DNA of 64,000 bases from Halobacteriovorax vibrionivorans (GCF_003346865.1 NZ_QDKL01000003.1:434001-498000), one strand, 5' to 3'; positions 45,043-54,483 are shown, counted from the first letter of the stretch. The notes: generated by a model from the sequence alone, not told the origin. A program made the numbers and translations.

Positions 45043-45850
45043 TTATCATAAAGCCGATCTCTCTGCGATGAGATGGTAAATGAAAAACTGTCACATCATA
45101 TTTATCCGAGAAGTTCTTTACCCACAAATCAATCTTTTCTAAATCACTTAAGACTGGTGTTTTAATCGTAAGAAAGCCACCTTTAATATCTTTATAAAAG
45201 TCCATAATGCGTCGAGATTGATTTGTATTTAAGTCACCATTTAGATTTAGATCTGAAATCAACCAATCACAATGTTTTGGCAATTGAGCACGAGTGATAT
45301 CAAATACACTCTTTTTAATATGTTCAAAATTATCACCAAACTTTTCACTAATAATTGGATCCATCTTAGCAGGATCAATTGAGACGAGCTTAGCACCTCT
45401 TTCTAATACATAGTATGAAATTCCACCAGGAGCACTCCCTACTTCAATAACCTGATCATCTGATGATAGCTCTATATTAAATAGTGTAAATGCTTGGTTA
45501 ATCTTATGATAAGCACGAGCAGGAACTTCCTGCGCTAATTCAACCTCTTCAATATCAAATGTATCGACCGAAGTAGAAATTGTACGATAAGACCAGAATT
45601 GATTCTCTGAGACTGCGACAAACTTTCCAGCAGATGGTTTTTCCTGACTCTTCTCATTAAAGACTGCTTGTCTGCGTGCAAAGATTAAGGGATTTGATGT
45701 TAGTTGTTCTTCATATGAAGAAGGGCCTTTCATACTGATGAATTCTTTATTAGAGAAACTTAATCTAAGCTTAGGATGCTTTAACTTAATTTCTTCAAGT
45801 AGAAGATCCTTTAGCTTTTCATGATAGAAAAATAAGTAAAAATCGTTCAT
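45026..45850 (-). CDS. RlmM/FtsJ-like 2'-O-ribose rRNA methyltransferase
   Basis: A 274-residue protein with a short N-terminal THUMP-like or RNA-binding part (about 1-110) and a Rossmann-fold RrmJ domain. Motif I is VIEVGSAPGGISYYVLERG (about 137-155), then LVSIDPA, WLISDLNLNG with the catalytic Asp, and GFLTIKTP with the catalytic Lys, as in the K-D-K-E tetrad of RlmE/RlmM. RlmM methylates C2498 of 23S rRNA; the target here is inferred from resemblance. AGGATGGGCC precedes the ATG. Confidence 0.82.
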   Translation of the reverse strand: MNDFYLFFYHEKLKDLLLEEIKLKHPKLRLSFSNKEFISMKGPSSYEEQLTSNPLIFARRQAVFNEKSQEKPSAGKFVAVSENQFWSYRTISTSVDTFDIEEVELAQEVPARAYHKINQAFTLFNIELSSDDQVIEVGSAPGGISYYVLERGAKLVSIDPAKMDPIISEKFGDNFEHIKKSVFDITRAQLPKHCDWLISDLNLNGDLNTNQSRRIMDFYKDIKGGFLTIKTPVLSDLEKIDLWVKNFSDKYDVTVFHLPSHRREIGFMIRPLNK

Positions 45851-45882
45851 AGGCCCATCCTAACATGATTTATATGCACATG

Positions 45883-45905
45883 CGCCCATAAATTATTTAT
45901 GGGCG
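45883..45905. repeat. Hairpin between two minus-strand genes
   Basis: A 10-bp perfect stem CGCCCATAAA/TTTATGGGCG with a 3-base loop, 21 bases past the stop of the 699-residue protein gene. No T-run, so termination is uncertain. Confidence 0.5.
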
Positions 45906-45925
45906 TATACACAAGTATATTGAAA

Positions 45926-48025
45926 TTATAATGATGCAGGTGAACGAAGATTTTGTTCAATCTGAAATTGAGTAAAGATATTCTCCTTATTCTCTCCTTC
46001 AGAATAATAATTCTTATAAGGTATTGAACCATTTAAATTAGCACTAAAACTTCCTTTATTTGAATAAGAACCAAATAGTCGACGAATGAGATAATCTTTT
46101 TCAACGTGATTATTAATATTGTAAGCAATATCTTTAAAACGCCACAGTGGTAGTTCATGCTTATACTTTGCATAGAGCTGCTTTGAACCAATTTCCATAC
46201 ATGCTGCGACCATTCTTCTGCGCTTTGAAGGCCTAAAGAAATACTTCCAGCGATACTTTCTTTCGCACTTTCTCTTTATTTCAGAAGTATACTTTCCAAC
46301 GGACCACTCTTTTAAGAATGTCCCATATGAACGATAAAGCTTGTGACGACAAGCACTGAAAAAAGACCTTAGGCGTCTAAAAAAGTTCTTTGATTTTCCA
46401 CCACAAGCTTCTTTAAAGATATCGTAAACTTCAGATGAATTACGATTTAAGAAGTTTGCCATATTAGAATTATCAATTGTCATAGTAGATGAAAACTCAG
46501 CAGGTGCCTTAACTGTATAGTTTTCAAAGACAGAGGCAAAGTTACCATAACTTTGAGTGCGATCTCTAATGAGACCTCTCATCTTTTTTTCGGTTTTATT
46601 CTTACTCCACTTATAGTCCTTATTTACCTTGCTTTGCTGATCAAGGGTCATGGTATAGACATTAGAGCTAAAGATATCAAAATCACGACGAGACTTAATA
46701 AGCTCCTCATCTGATTCATAATTGATATCAACGACCTTAGAATCAACTCGATCATTTGAGATTAATTGATCATAGCCAACTAATTGACCAAGAACGATAT
46801 TAAGTAATTTAGTAAAAAAGTTTTGTGTATACGATAGACGTTCATAACGATGAGAAAAGAACTTATAAACCTTTCCATCTTTTACGACCTCTGTCGATTC
46901 TGTTTGAGAGTCTTTGACCCCACCTATAATAAAGGCCAAGTACTTACTCTTTTTTAATTCTTTCTTACGGTTTTCATAGCTAGTTATATTATCTGCTAAT
47001 TTTGAATAATTAAATTTTCCAAAACGAGTTACATTTTTTAACTCAGATAACTTCTCTCTATCATGTAAGTCCTGAACATAAATAGACATATAGGCCTTAT
47101 ATGATTTTTCAAAACTATAACTAAAGTCATAGCGAAATAATGTAAGCTTAACAATATTTAAAAAGTCCGCCATAAGCGTGATATTTGCTCCAGCTGAAAT
47201 TAACTTAGAATCTTCTGCTGTAAGACGTATTAACTCATTTTCTTTTGCATTATCTGCCGGGCCAAGTCTTTGTATTTCAACAGAGGACTTTCTTTCATAG
47301 CTAGCAAGTGCACCAGCTGCAACACCAATACCTTGATAGGAAGCAGTTGCTGCCGCTCCAGCTGCAAAAGTAAGGGCATCTTCTTTTTTGATAAAATCGT
47401 AATCACTTAATTTATCAAAATTTTCTGGATTCAAATAACGATACATAAAGAATAAACGATCAAAGTTTGTCTGAAGTGCATCCGTTGCATTTGCAGCAAA
47501 GTGATTGTAGCGAATTGTTCTTTTAAGAGATAAATTACTATAAGACTTCAAAACCCCAGGGGCTATATCAATGATCCCCTTTTCTTGAAGAGCGCTTAGG
47601 AAATTACGGGCAGAAATTTCAATCACCATTTCATCATTTACAAGATACTGATCCTCATCAAAAAGAGAAGGTGCAGCTGAGCGATTAAACATAACTTTAA
47701 AACCATGAAAATTTCCAGCGTGTCTCCACCCCACAAGATTGACACCACCAAAGAAACCATTTGATTCATTACTAAGTCGATCACCAATGGACTGGTAATT
47801 TGCTTCGTAATTATCATAAATCGTTTTATAAATTGGCGATATGTCGGCCAGATCTGTATCGGAAAACTCACTTTCTAACTTATACTTATCAACACTGAAA
47901 TTAGAAAATTGAACAGATTCCTGCCCTGTCTGTGCGAAAGCAAGATTTAGATTAGTAAAAGTTGTGAATGTTAAAATGAGAAGTAGAGTTTTCAAGTTCT
48001 TCTCTGCATTACCTTTAGTGTTCAC
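45926..48025 (-). CDS. Large exported protein of unknown function
   Basis: A 699-residue protein starting at GTG 48025 (GGGGG seven bases upstream) with a signal peptide ending near NLAFAQ. I do not recognise a domain. Features: a Gly/Ala-rich hydrophobic segment (about residues 225-250, FAAGAAATASYQGIGVAAGALASY) that could insert in a membrane, a long helical middle, and a strongly basic Cys-containing region (about 545-630; four Cys, many Arg/Lys/Trp). The C-terminus is Asn/Ser-rich. Exported and probably periplasmic or outer-membrane. It has no clear operon partner. Confidence 0.65.
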   Translation of the reverse strand: MNTKGNAEKNLKTLLLILTFTTFTNLNLAFAQTGQESVQFSNFSVDKYKLESEFSDTDLADISPIYKTIYDNYEANYQSIGDRLSNESNGFFGGVNLVGWRHAGNFHGFKVMFNRSAAPSLFDEDQYLVNDEMVIEISARNFLSALQEKGIIDIAPGVLKSYSNLSLKRTIRYNHFAANATDALQTNFDRLFFMYRYLNPENFDKLSDYDFIKKEDALTFAAGAAATASYQGIGVAAGALASYERKSSVEIQRLGPADNAKENELIRLTAEDSKLISAGANITLMADFLNIVKLTLFRYDFSYSFEKSYKAYMSIYVQDLHDREKLSELKNVTRFGKFNYSKLADNITSYENRKKELKKSKYLAFIIGGVKDSQTESTEVVKDGKVYKFFSHRYERLSYTQNFFTKLLNIVLGQLVGYDQLISNDRVDSKVVDINYESDEELIKSRRDFDIFSSNVYTMTLDQQSKVNKDYKWSKNKTEKKMRGLIRDRTQSYGNFASVFENYTVKAPAEFSSTMTIDNSNMANFLNRNSSEVYDIFKEACGGKSKNFFRRLRSFFSACRHKLYRSYGTFLKEWSVGKYTSEIKRKCERKYRWKYFFRPSKRRRMVAACMEIGSKQLYAKYKHELPLWRFKDIAYNINNHVEKDYLIRRLFGSYSNKGSFSANLNGSIPYKNYYSEGENKENIFTQFQIEQNLRSPASL

Positions 48026-48355
48026 GGTTCATCCCCCTATTTCCCCTGCGGACTATCCACAATGGACTTTTGGTAGGAAAAGAAACGGAAACTAACGTGC
48101 AATACAGATTCTTAGCCTAAAAGGGATGTTCGTTCATTTATCGACGCGAAGCAAGATTTTTCTTATCCATTATTAACACTGGCTTAATTTCATATATTTA
48201 CGACTAAATAGTGATAGATATTATCTAATGCGACTTAATATTAATTTACTGGATTTATACTATAAAGCGTTCGATAATGAATATAACGATAAAATTCGTT
48301 GAACGTTAAGAAGTTTTAATAATCAATAAACGAGTAAATAACTAGGAGAAAAAAC
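48026..48355. other. 330-base gap before the Prx-Grx gene
   Basis: AT-rich divergent region. A short inverted repeat AACGA-N6-TCGTT occurs around 48289-48304, but I cannot name a regulator for it. No convincing promoter hexamer pair, RNA gene or small ORF is seen. AGGAGAAAAA gives the ribosome-binding site. Confidence 0.5.
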
Positions 48356-49093
48356 ATGGCATTTGAAAGTATTGATGGAAAACAAGTACCTAAGACATCA
48401 TTTAAAGTTTATAGAGATGGTGGCCTGGTAGATTTAAGTTATGATGATGTGTTTAAGGGAAAGAGAGTTGTCGTATTCTCACTACCTGGTGCATATACGC
48501 CAACATGTTCATCAACACACCTACCTCGTTATAATGAACTGGCCAATGCAATCAAAAAAGAAGGTGTTGATGAGATCTATGTTCTCTCAGTAAACGATGC
48601 TTTTGTAATGGATGCTTGGATACAAGATCAAAACGCAGAAGATATTCACGTCCTACCTGATGGTAATGGTGAGTTCTCAAAAGGTATCGGACTACTTGTT
48701 GATAAATCAGATATTGGTTTTGGGTCACGTACTTGGCGTTACTCAATGGTGGTAAATGACGGTGTGGTAGAAAAATCATTTATTGAACCTGATAAACCAG
48801 GTGACCCATTTGAAGTATCTGACGCTGATACAATGTTAAAATACTTAAACCCGAAAGCTAAAGCACCTGAGGCCATTGCTCTATTTACAAGACCAGGTTG
48901 TCCTCACTGTCATCGTGCAAAAGAGCTTTTAACAGAAAAAGGCCATAAGTATAATGAAATAATCCTTGGTAAGGATACTTCAAATCAGGCCTTATTCGCT
49001 ATCACAGGCCAAACAAAAGTTCCTCAGATTTTTATCAACGGGGAGTTGATTGGTGGACGCGATAAATTAGAAGAATTATACGCTTCAAAGTAA
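48356..49093 (+). CDS. Peroxiredoxin 5-glutaredoxin hybrid
   Basis: A 245-residue fusion. Residues 1 to about 160 are a Prx5-type peroxiredoxin with the peroxidatic Cys in PGAYTPTCSS and later SRTWRYSMVVNDG. Residues about 170-245 are a glutaredoxin with active site RPGCPHCHR and GQTKVPQIFINGELIGG. Such hybrids (as in Haemophilus influenzae and Neisseria) reduce peroxides using glutathione, the Grx part recycling the Prx part. AGGAG precedes the ATG. This implies glutathione in the organism. It is monocistronic. Confidence 0.93.
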   Translation: MAFESIDGKQVPKTSFKVYRDGGLVDLSYDDVFKGKRVVVFSLPGAYTPTCSSTHLPRYNELANAIKKEGVDEIYVLSVNDAFVMDAWIQDQNAEDIHVLPDGNGEFSKGIGLLVDKSDIGFGSRTWRYSMVVNDGVVEKSFIEPDKPGDPFEVSDADTMLKYLNPKAKAPEAIALFTRPGCPHCHRAKELLTEKGHKYNEIILGKDTSNQALFAITGQTKVPQIFINGELIGGRDKLEELYASK

Positions 49094-49122
49094 AAAAATA
49101 AGGCCAGCATTAAGCTGGCCTT
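49092..49122 (-). terminator. Terminator of glutamine synthetase, shared with Prx-Grx
   Basis: Stem AAGGCCAGC/GCTGGCCTT with an ATTAA loop. On the minus strand it is followed by ATTTTTTTA, 10 bases past the glnN stop; on the plus strand it overlaps the region just after the Prx-Grx stop. Confidence 0.85.
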
Positions 49123-49131
49123 CTACATATC

Positions 49132-51318
49132 TTAAATACAAAAAAGCATTTCAAAGTAAGTTGGAACTGGCCACATATCATCAGGAATGATCTGCTCAAG
49201 ATTAGCACAGTTTTGTGCAATCAATTCACTTACAGGCATTAAGTCATAAGCAATTTTTCTAGCAGCTTCTTCTTCTGAGTTTTTCTCATGTAAGTCACTT
49301 AGGGCATTCTTTAGGTTTCGCGTTTGCTCAAATGCACCCTCAAGAGAGAATTGTAGCTCTTTTAGAAGCTCTTTTTCCACAGTTGCCTCTACCTTACATG
49401 ACTTACTAGCTAGAATTGAATTCGTAAGTTTTTCTTTATATTGAATCGCTGCAGGGATTACATGCTGATTAACCATTCCAATGAGAGTATTAAATTCAAT
49501 CTCACGCTTAGTGATATAAGCTTCTAAGTGAACGTTATAAAGAGTCTCTAATTCAGAATTGCGATAAATACCATGCTTCGTTAAAAATGAAGTCTCATCT
49601 TTATTAACTAAATACTCTAAACAATCTGCAGTTGTTTTAAGATTTGGTAGTCCCCTACGCTCAGCTTCTTCTAACCATTCTTGAGAGTAACCATCACCAT
49701 TGAAAATAACATTCCAAGACTCATTTAATAACTCATGACAAACATCTAATAAGGCCTGATCAACAGGTGTTCCTTCATTAATTTTGCTTTCAAGCTTATG
49801 ATTAACTTCTTCAAGAACACTTGTCACAGCTCCATTGAGAATTGTTAGAGGAAATCCAATTGATTGATCAGAACCACATGCTCTAAATTCAAACTTATTT
49901 CCAGTAAAAGCAAATGGCGAAGTACGATTTCGGTCCGTATTATCTTTTGGAAGCTTGGCAAGTTGTCCAGCACCAAGATCTAGTATTTCTTGAGACTCTG
50001 GAGCAAAGTCAGATTTTTCTTTAATTGCTTTAAAAATTTTCTCAATTGTTGATCCAGTAAAAACTGAAATAATAGAAGGAGGAGCTTCATTTGCACCAAG
50101 TCTATGGTCGTTACTATGAGAAGCAATAGAAGCTCTTAGTAGTTTTGCATGGCGATCTACCGCAGTAATTACGGCAGCAGTAAAAGCTAAGAAGCGATAA
50201 TTTTGGTGAGGCTCTTTTCCTGGGTTTAATAAATTGATTCCAGTATCACTTGCAAGTGACCAATTTAGGTGCTTACCTGATCCATTGATTCCAGCAAACG
50301 GCTTTTCATGCATTAGAGCTTCAAAGTCATGGCGCTTGGCCACATTTTCAATTGTCGCCATAACCATGTGATTATTATCTGCAGAGATATTTGCATCTCT
50401 AAAAATCTGAGCAATTTCAAATTGTCCTGGAGCAACTTCATTGTGACGAGTCTTTGCAGGAATCCCTAATTTATGAAGTTCAAAATCAAGCTCTTCCATA
50501 AACGCCATAACTCTTTCGTTAATAGCGCCAAAGTAGTGATCATCTAGTTGTTGGTTCTTTGTTGAAGCAGCACCAAAGAGAGTTCGTCCTGTCATTACGA
50601 GGTCGCGTCTTTGGTAGTAATAGGCCTTATCAATTAGGAAATATTCTTGTTCTGCCCCACAAGTTGCGATAACGCGCTTAACATCAGTTTCTCCAGTTAA
50701 GTGCAAGAACTTCTTTGCTACTTCACCAAGAGCTGAATTTGATCTTAGTAATGGAGTCTTAATATCAAGAGCTTCTCCGTGATAAGAAACAAAGGCCGTT
50801 GGAATACAAAGCGTCTTTGACTGTCCAGAGCCGATTAAGAACATTGGAGATGTTAAATCCCATGCTGTATAACCACGGGCCTCAAAAGTTGATCTCGCTC
50901 CCCCATTTGGGAAAGAAGATGCATCCGGCTCACCTTGAATAAGTTGAGTCGCTGATAATTCTTCTATTGGCTGTCCTGTTGAATAATCGTAATCGAGAAA
51001 GGCGTCATGCTTTTCAGCAGTTGCACCTGTTAAGGGTTGGAACCAATGGCAAAAGTGAGTTGCGCCTTTATTTAAGGCCCAAGCAGTTACGGCCTTTGCC
51101 ACAATCTGCGCCTGAGACTCTGTGATTTGAGCGTTACTATTAATGACTTCGTTAATTTCTTCTCTAATAGAATCAGGGATTTCTTCAGCTGTTTGAATAT
51201 CAAATGTATTTTCACCGAAATAATCTGATATCTTGTGATAATTTCCAGCTGTATCCTTAGGGCGAAAAAAACTTAAGCCTTGACTGATAGTGTCATTAAG
51301 ACTACTTTGAACACTCAT
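49132..51318 (-). CDS. glnN: Glutamine synthetase type III
   Basis: A 728-residue GS of class III (GlnN), far longer than GSI (about 470). Recognised by KGATHFCHWFQPLTGATAEKHDAFLDYD near residue 85, CGAEQEYFLIDKAYY (metal Glu), TRHNEVAPGQFEIAQIF, and HEKPFAGINGSGKHLNW plus the class-specific C-terminal helical region. It makes glutamine from glutamate and ammonia as a dodecamer. The start is ATG 51318, with GAGAGGAAG upstream. A small membrane ORF lies 75 bases upstream on the same strand. Confidence 0.95.
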   Translation of the reverse strand: MSVQSSLNDTISQGLSFFRPKDTAGNYHKISDYFGENTFDIQTAEEIPDSIREEINEVINSNAQITESQAQIVAKAVTAWALNKGATHFCHWFQPLTGATAEKHDAFLDYDYSTGQPIEELSATQLIQGEPDASSFPNGGARSTFEARGYTAWDLTSPMFLIGSGQSKTLCIPTAFVSYHGEALDIKTPLLRSNSALGEVAKKFLHLTGETDVKRVIATCGAEQEYFLIDKAYYYQRRDLVMTGRTLFGAASTKNQQLDDHYFGAINERVMAFMEELDFELHKLGIPAKTRHNEVAPGQFEIAQIFRDANISADNNHMVMATIENVAKRHDFEALMHEKPFAGINGSGKHLNWSLASDTGINLLNPGKEPHQNYRFLAFTAAVITAVDRHAKLLRASIASHSNDHRLGANEAPPSIISVFTGSTIEKIFKAIKEKSDFAPESQEILDLGAGQLAKLPKDNTDRNRTSPFAFTGNKFEFRACGSDQSIGFPLTILNGAVTSVLEEVNHKLESKINEGTPVDQALLDVCHELLNESWNVIFNGDGYSQEWLEEAERRGLPNLKTTADCLEYLVNKDETSFLTKHGIYRNSELETLYNVHLEAYITKREIEFNTLIGMVNQHVIPAAIQYKEKLTNSILASKSCKVEATVEKELLKELQFSLEGAFEQTRNLKNALSDLHEKNSEEEAARKIAYDLMPVSELIAQNCANLEQIIPDDMWPVPTYFEMLFCI

Positions 51319-51393
51319 ATACTTCCTCTCCATGGCAGTGAGTTATTATTACCAATATTATAGGAAAGGATGAATATTTATGCCAACAAAATC

Positions 51394-51540
51394 TTATTGA
51401 GAAATTTGAATTTCTTGGAATGTTTGGATTTTAGAATAATCAATTGTTTCGGCCTTGATTTTAGACATACAAAGAACACAACCTGCCATTAAAACAAAGA
51501 CCATTTTTAATATTGCTTCATATGCATCTGGTGGTAACAT
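51394..51540 (-). CDS. Small single-helix membrane protein
   Basis: A 48-residue ORF: start MLPPDAYEAILK, a hydrophobic helix (about 11-25, LKMVFVLMAGCVLCM), then a polar tail ending EIQISQ. GGAG lies six bases upstream of the ATG, as good as for known genes here. It is cotranscribable with glnN. Function unknown. A lipobox-like AGC is present (MAGC) near residue 21, so a small lipoprotein is another reading. Confidence 0.5.
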   Translation of the reverse strand: MLPPDAYEAILKMVFVLMAGCVLCMSKIKAETIDYSKIQTFQEIQISQ

Positions 51541-51609
51541 TGCGAACTCCAAAACTTTAAGCTACAAAAATAATTGATAGATAAATGCATAATTGCAAAA
51601 GAAATGCTG

Positions 51610-52161
51610 ATGAGCAATAAAAATTTTAAACGAAGTACATTTTTATATGTGACACCAAAAGAAGTTCCAAAAGACTATCTTATGGATCACAAGCTTGATT
51701 ACCGCTTATCCAGATGGTGCCTAAAAGAGCTGACTCAAGAAGAGAACTTAAGTATATTCAATCACTTACATATGGAAGCTGACGAGACTAAGTTGGTATC
51801 AATAAGTCATACTAAGGAGCTAGCAGCCTGTGCGCTATGCATCAACAAAAACGTACGTTCTATCGGCATCGATATCGAATGGGTTGGAAGAAAAATAAGG
51901 GATGGAAGCTTTAAATACTTTGTTTCAAAAGAAGAGGAATTAGAACTCTATTCTCCCCTAGAGATTTGGTGCATAAAAGAAGCGGCCTTTAAGGCCTATT
52001 ATCCATTTCACGATCAATCGCAAAAAACACTTGTTCTAACTGATTTTGTAATTAAAGAAAACGCGACCTTGTTGGCCCCAAACGGTGAAACCTTTGATTT
52101 TTCACTAACAAAGCAAAAAGTAGAGGACAAAGAATTTATCCTTGTCCTCGCAGAATATTAA
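51610..52161 (+). CDS. 4'-phosphopantetheinyl transferase (Sfp/EntD-type)
   Basis: A roughly 183-residue PPTase that transfers phosphopantetheine from CoA to carrier proteins. SIGIDIEWVGRKI carries the Mg-binding Asp pair and WCIKEAAFKAYYPF the conserved W-x-x-KEA-x-x-K motif. The N-terminal region (SISHTKELAACAL) matches the family's SHS-like motif. Starts at 51604 and 51610 are both possible; the ribosome-binding site is weak. Its carrier-protein substrate is not in the window, but the acyltransferase trio at 40-43 kb is a conceivable user. The end overlaps the converging M61 gene by four bases. Confidence 0.85.
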   Translation: MSNKNFKRSTFLYVTPKEVPKDYLMDHKLDYRLSRWCLKELTQEENLSIFNHLHMEADETKLVSISHTKELAACALCINKNVRSIGIDIEWVGRKIRDGSFKYFVSKEEELELYSPLEIWCIKEAAFKAYYPFHDQSQKTLVLTDFVIKENATLLAPNGETFDFSLTKQKVEDKEFILVLAEY

Positions 52162-53900
52162 CTCAAATACTTTTTAAATAATTCTTCATCATTAACTTTA
52201 AGTTCTTTAATTGATCTTAATCCATTGCCTAGAGTAACTGTTACAGTTTGCAACTTACCTGTACGTGCGATTAAAAGATCGATTTGATCATTTTCACTAT
52301 ACATCTCATCTAATTTATCGATGATCTTCTTATCTACCCTTAAAGCATTGATTGCAATAATTTCATCTCCAGCATTTAGGCCACTTTTATATCCGCAGCT
52401 TCCTTGTCTTACTGACTTAATATTGATTCTTCCCTTTTCATCCGAAAGATTAACACCAAGATCAAGTTTAGGAGTTGTCCACTCAACCTCAACACCCATT
52501 TTTTTAAGATGAGATTCAAAATCAATCTCTTCAACACCTTCTACTAGAAGTTTAAATTCATCACATACTTTCTGAGAAACAAGAGATGATAAGATTTTAA
52601 AGAAGCCATCTTTAGTTAAACCAGTCTCAGGCCTTTGCTTATAATCCGCCCATAGAGCACGGACGAGGTCATTAATCCCCTTACCTTCTTCTTTCATAAG
52701 AACATTTAGGACGAAGAATACAAGGCCACCTTTTAAATAATAGCTAACTGAAGAATTTTTAAAATTCTCCCCTGCGCGATAAAGCTTTACCCATGCATTA
52801 AAAGATGAATCTTCTAAAGAGTGATAACCACGGCCAGGTGTTGAAAGAAAATTATTAATATTTTTCTTCATGCACTCCATATACTCACTTGGTGAATAAA
52901 AACCTGCACGATAAGTTACTAACTGATCCACAAAACTAGTTAGTCCTTCAGTAAGCCAGTGCATACGAGTATAATTCTCATTCTTATAATCAAAAGGTCC
53001 AAGCTCTTTTGGCCTAATCCTTTTAACATTCCATAGGTGAAAATATTCATGGGCAACTAATTCAACAAATTGCTTCCTTCCTTTTTCTTTTGCCAATTCA
53101 AATGGACAGAATTGAAGAACTGTAGAATCGAGATGCTCAAGACCTCCAAAGCCATTAGGAGTTAGATGAGTGATGAAATAATAATGATCATAAGGTAAAT
53201 CTTCATCGAAAATCTTTGCTGTCTCGTGAACGGCCTTTTCCATATCCGCCATTAGTCCAGAGAAGACATCTTTTTGTGAAGCAAAATCTCCATAGAAAGC
53301 AACGTGATGTTCCTTATCTTTATACATAAACCCATTAGTTTCATGACAGCCTATTTCAAAGGGAGAATCCATTAATTCATCAAGATTCTCTGCTTCATAT
53401 AAGAAAGTCGTTCTCTCAGGAGATACATCTTTTAATGCAGTTGTAACTTTAGTCCAAAGAGGATTAATCTTGATCTCAATTTGAGCAGGGCCTTGCTGAT
53501 TTTCAAATGCAATAAAGACACTTGGTCCATGTAAGAAGGCATGTGTATTATCCACGTGAGATGTTCTAACCGTTAAGTCATGACAATAGACACTATATTG
53601 AATAAGAACCTTTGAATCGTCTTTAATCACTTCTGACTTGAAAACAGGATGATCAAGTTGAACTTCCCATTCATTCTTAGATACTTGCTTGTGAAAAAGT
53701 CGATTACCTTTAGAATCCTCAACTTTTATCTCTTTAATATGCCTTGCATACTCACGCATTAAATAAGAGCCTGGTGACCAAGATGGCATATAGAAACGAA
53801 AATTATCACCTTCTACACCTTGAGATTTGATATCTGCTTCTAAACTAATATTGACGAGATGAGTGTGTGGATTTGGAATATCAATCGTATATTTAAGCAC
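52158..53900 (-). CDS. M61-family metallopeptidase with PDZ domain
   Basis: A 580-residue peptidase of the M61 (glycyl aminopeptidase) family. An N-terminal beta domain (about 1-180; FYMPSWSPGSYLMREYARHI is diagnostic) precedes a catalytic domain with LVAHEYFHLWNVKRIRP (HExxH around 283-287) and a downstream Glu in WLTEGLTSF. A PDZ domain occupies about 465-560 (GDEIIAINALRVD). No signal peptide is visible, so it may be cytoplasmic. It starts at GTG 53900 with AAGGAG eight bases upstream. Confidence 0.9.
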   Translation of the reverse strand: MLKYTIDIPNPHTHLVNISLEADIKSQGVEGDNFRFYMPSWSPGSYLMREYARHIKEIKVEDSKGNRLFHKQVSKNEWEVQLDHPVFKSEVIKDDSKVLIQYSVYCHDLTVRTSHVDNTHAFLHGPSVFIAFENQQGPAQIEIKINPLWTKVTTALKDVSPERTTFLYEAENLDELMDSPFEIGCHETNGFMYKDKEHHVAFYGDFASQKDVFSGLMADMEKAVHETAKIFDEDLPYDHYYFITHLTPNGFGGLEHLDSTVLQFCPFELAKEKGRKQFVELVAHEYFHLWNVKRIRPKELGPFDYKNENYTRMHWLTEGLTSFVDQLVTYRAGFYSPSEYMECMKKNINNFLSTPGRGYHSLEDSSFNAWVKLYRAGENFKNSSVSYYLKGGLVFFVLNVLMKEEGKGINDLVRALWADYKQRPETGLTKDGFFKILSSLVSQKVCDEFKLLVEGVEEIDFESHLKKMGVEVEWTTPKLDLGVNLSDEKGRINIKSVRQGSCGYKSGLNAGDEIIAINALRVDKKIIDKLDEMYSENDQIDLLIARTGKLQTVTVTLGNGLRSIKELKVNDEELFKKYLS

Positions 53901-54030
53901 TTCTATAGCTCCTTTTATCTTTACTTTATAACTGTTAGATAACTCTAATTTATTTCATCAAAAACCTCTTGAAAAGGGTTCGTTTACTTGCTAAAAGCCA
54001 TTAACAACACAATTTAATGGAAGACAACCG

Positions 54031-54462
54031 ATGAAAACTGAATCAAAATCAGCGCAAAGCAGTGCGTCGTACAATATCGACCGCTCTCAAGTAACGCTAC
54101 CAAAATTAAGTTTTACTCAAATGGCCCAAGATCAGCTTAATCTTATGCTTGAAAACGACTTTACTCTACAAGGCAAGTACTTAAGAATTCTTATAAGTGG
54201 TAAAGGATGCGAAGGATTTAAATATTCAATAGGTTTCCACGACTTAAATGATGATGACTTTCTAGTTCCTGTGAAGGAAATGGATACTGAAGTGGCCATT
54301 GATCCATTTACTGCTTTCTACTTAGGTGAAACGCAGATCGATTATCAATTTAACTACATTAACGACGAAGAAGGTTTTGTCGTTGTTAATAAGCAACAAG
54401 ATGAGTTCCAAGGAAAATTTTGGCGTAAAGATAAGTCAAAAATTCCTCCAAAAGTTCAATAG
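54031..54462 (+). CDS. HesB/IscA-like protein lacking the C-terminal Cys pair
   Basis: A 143-residue A-type (IscA/ErpA/HesB) fold: LRILISGKGCEGFKYSIGF holds the first conserved Cys, followed by VAIDPFTAFYLGETQIDYQFN. True carriers end in a CxC within a GSCGCGxSF motif; here the equivalent position reads QDEFQGKFW, without Cys. So one of three cluster ligands is kept. It may have lost Fe-S carrier function, or act as a heteromeric partner. GGAAG precedes the ATG. The LysR gene follows after 21 bases. Confidence 0.78.
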   Translation: MKTESKSAQSSASYNIDRSQVTLPKLSFTQMAQDQLNLMLENDFTLQGKYLRILISGKGCEGFKYSIGFHDLNDDDFLVPVKEMDTEVAIDPFTAFYLGETQIDYQFNYINDEEGFVVVNKQQDEFQGKFWRKDKSKIPPKVQ

Positions 54463-54483
54463 CAAAATTCAGTAGGATAAAAT

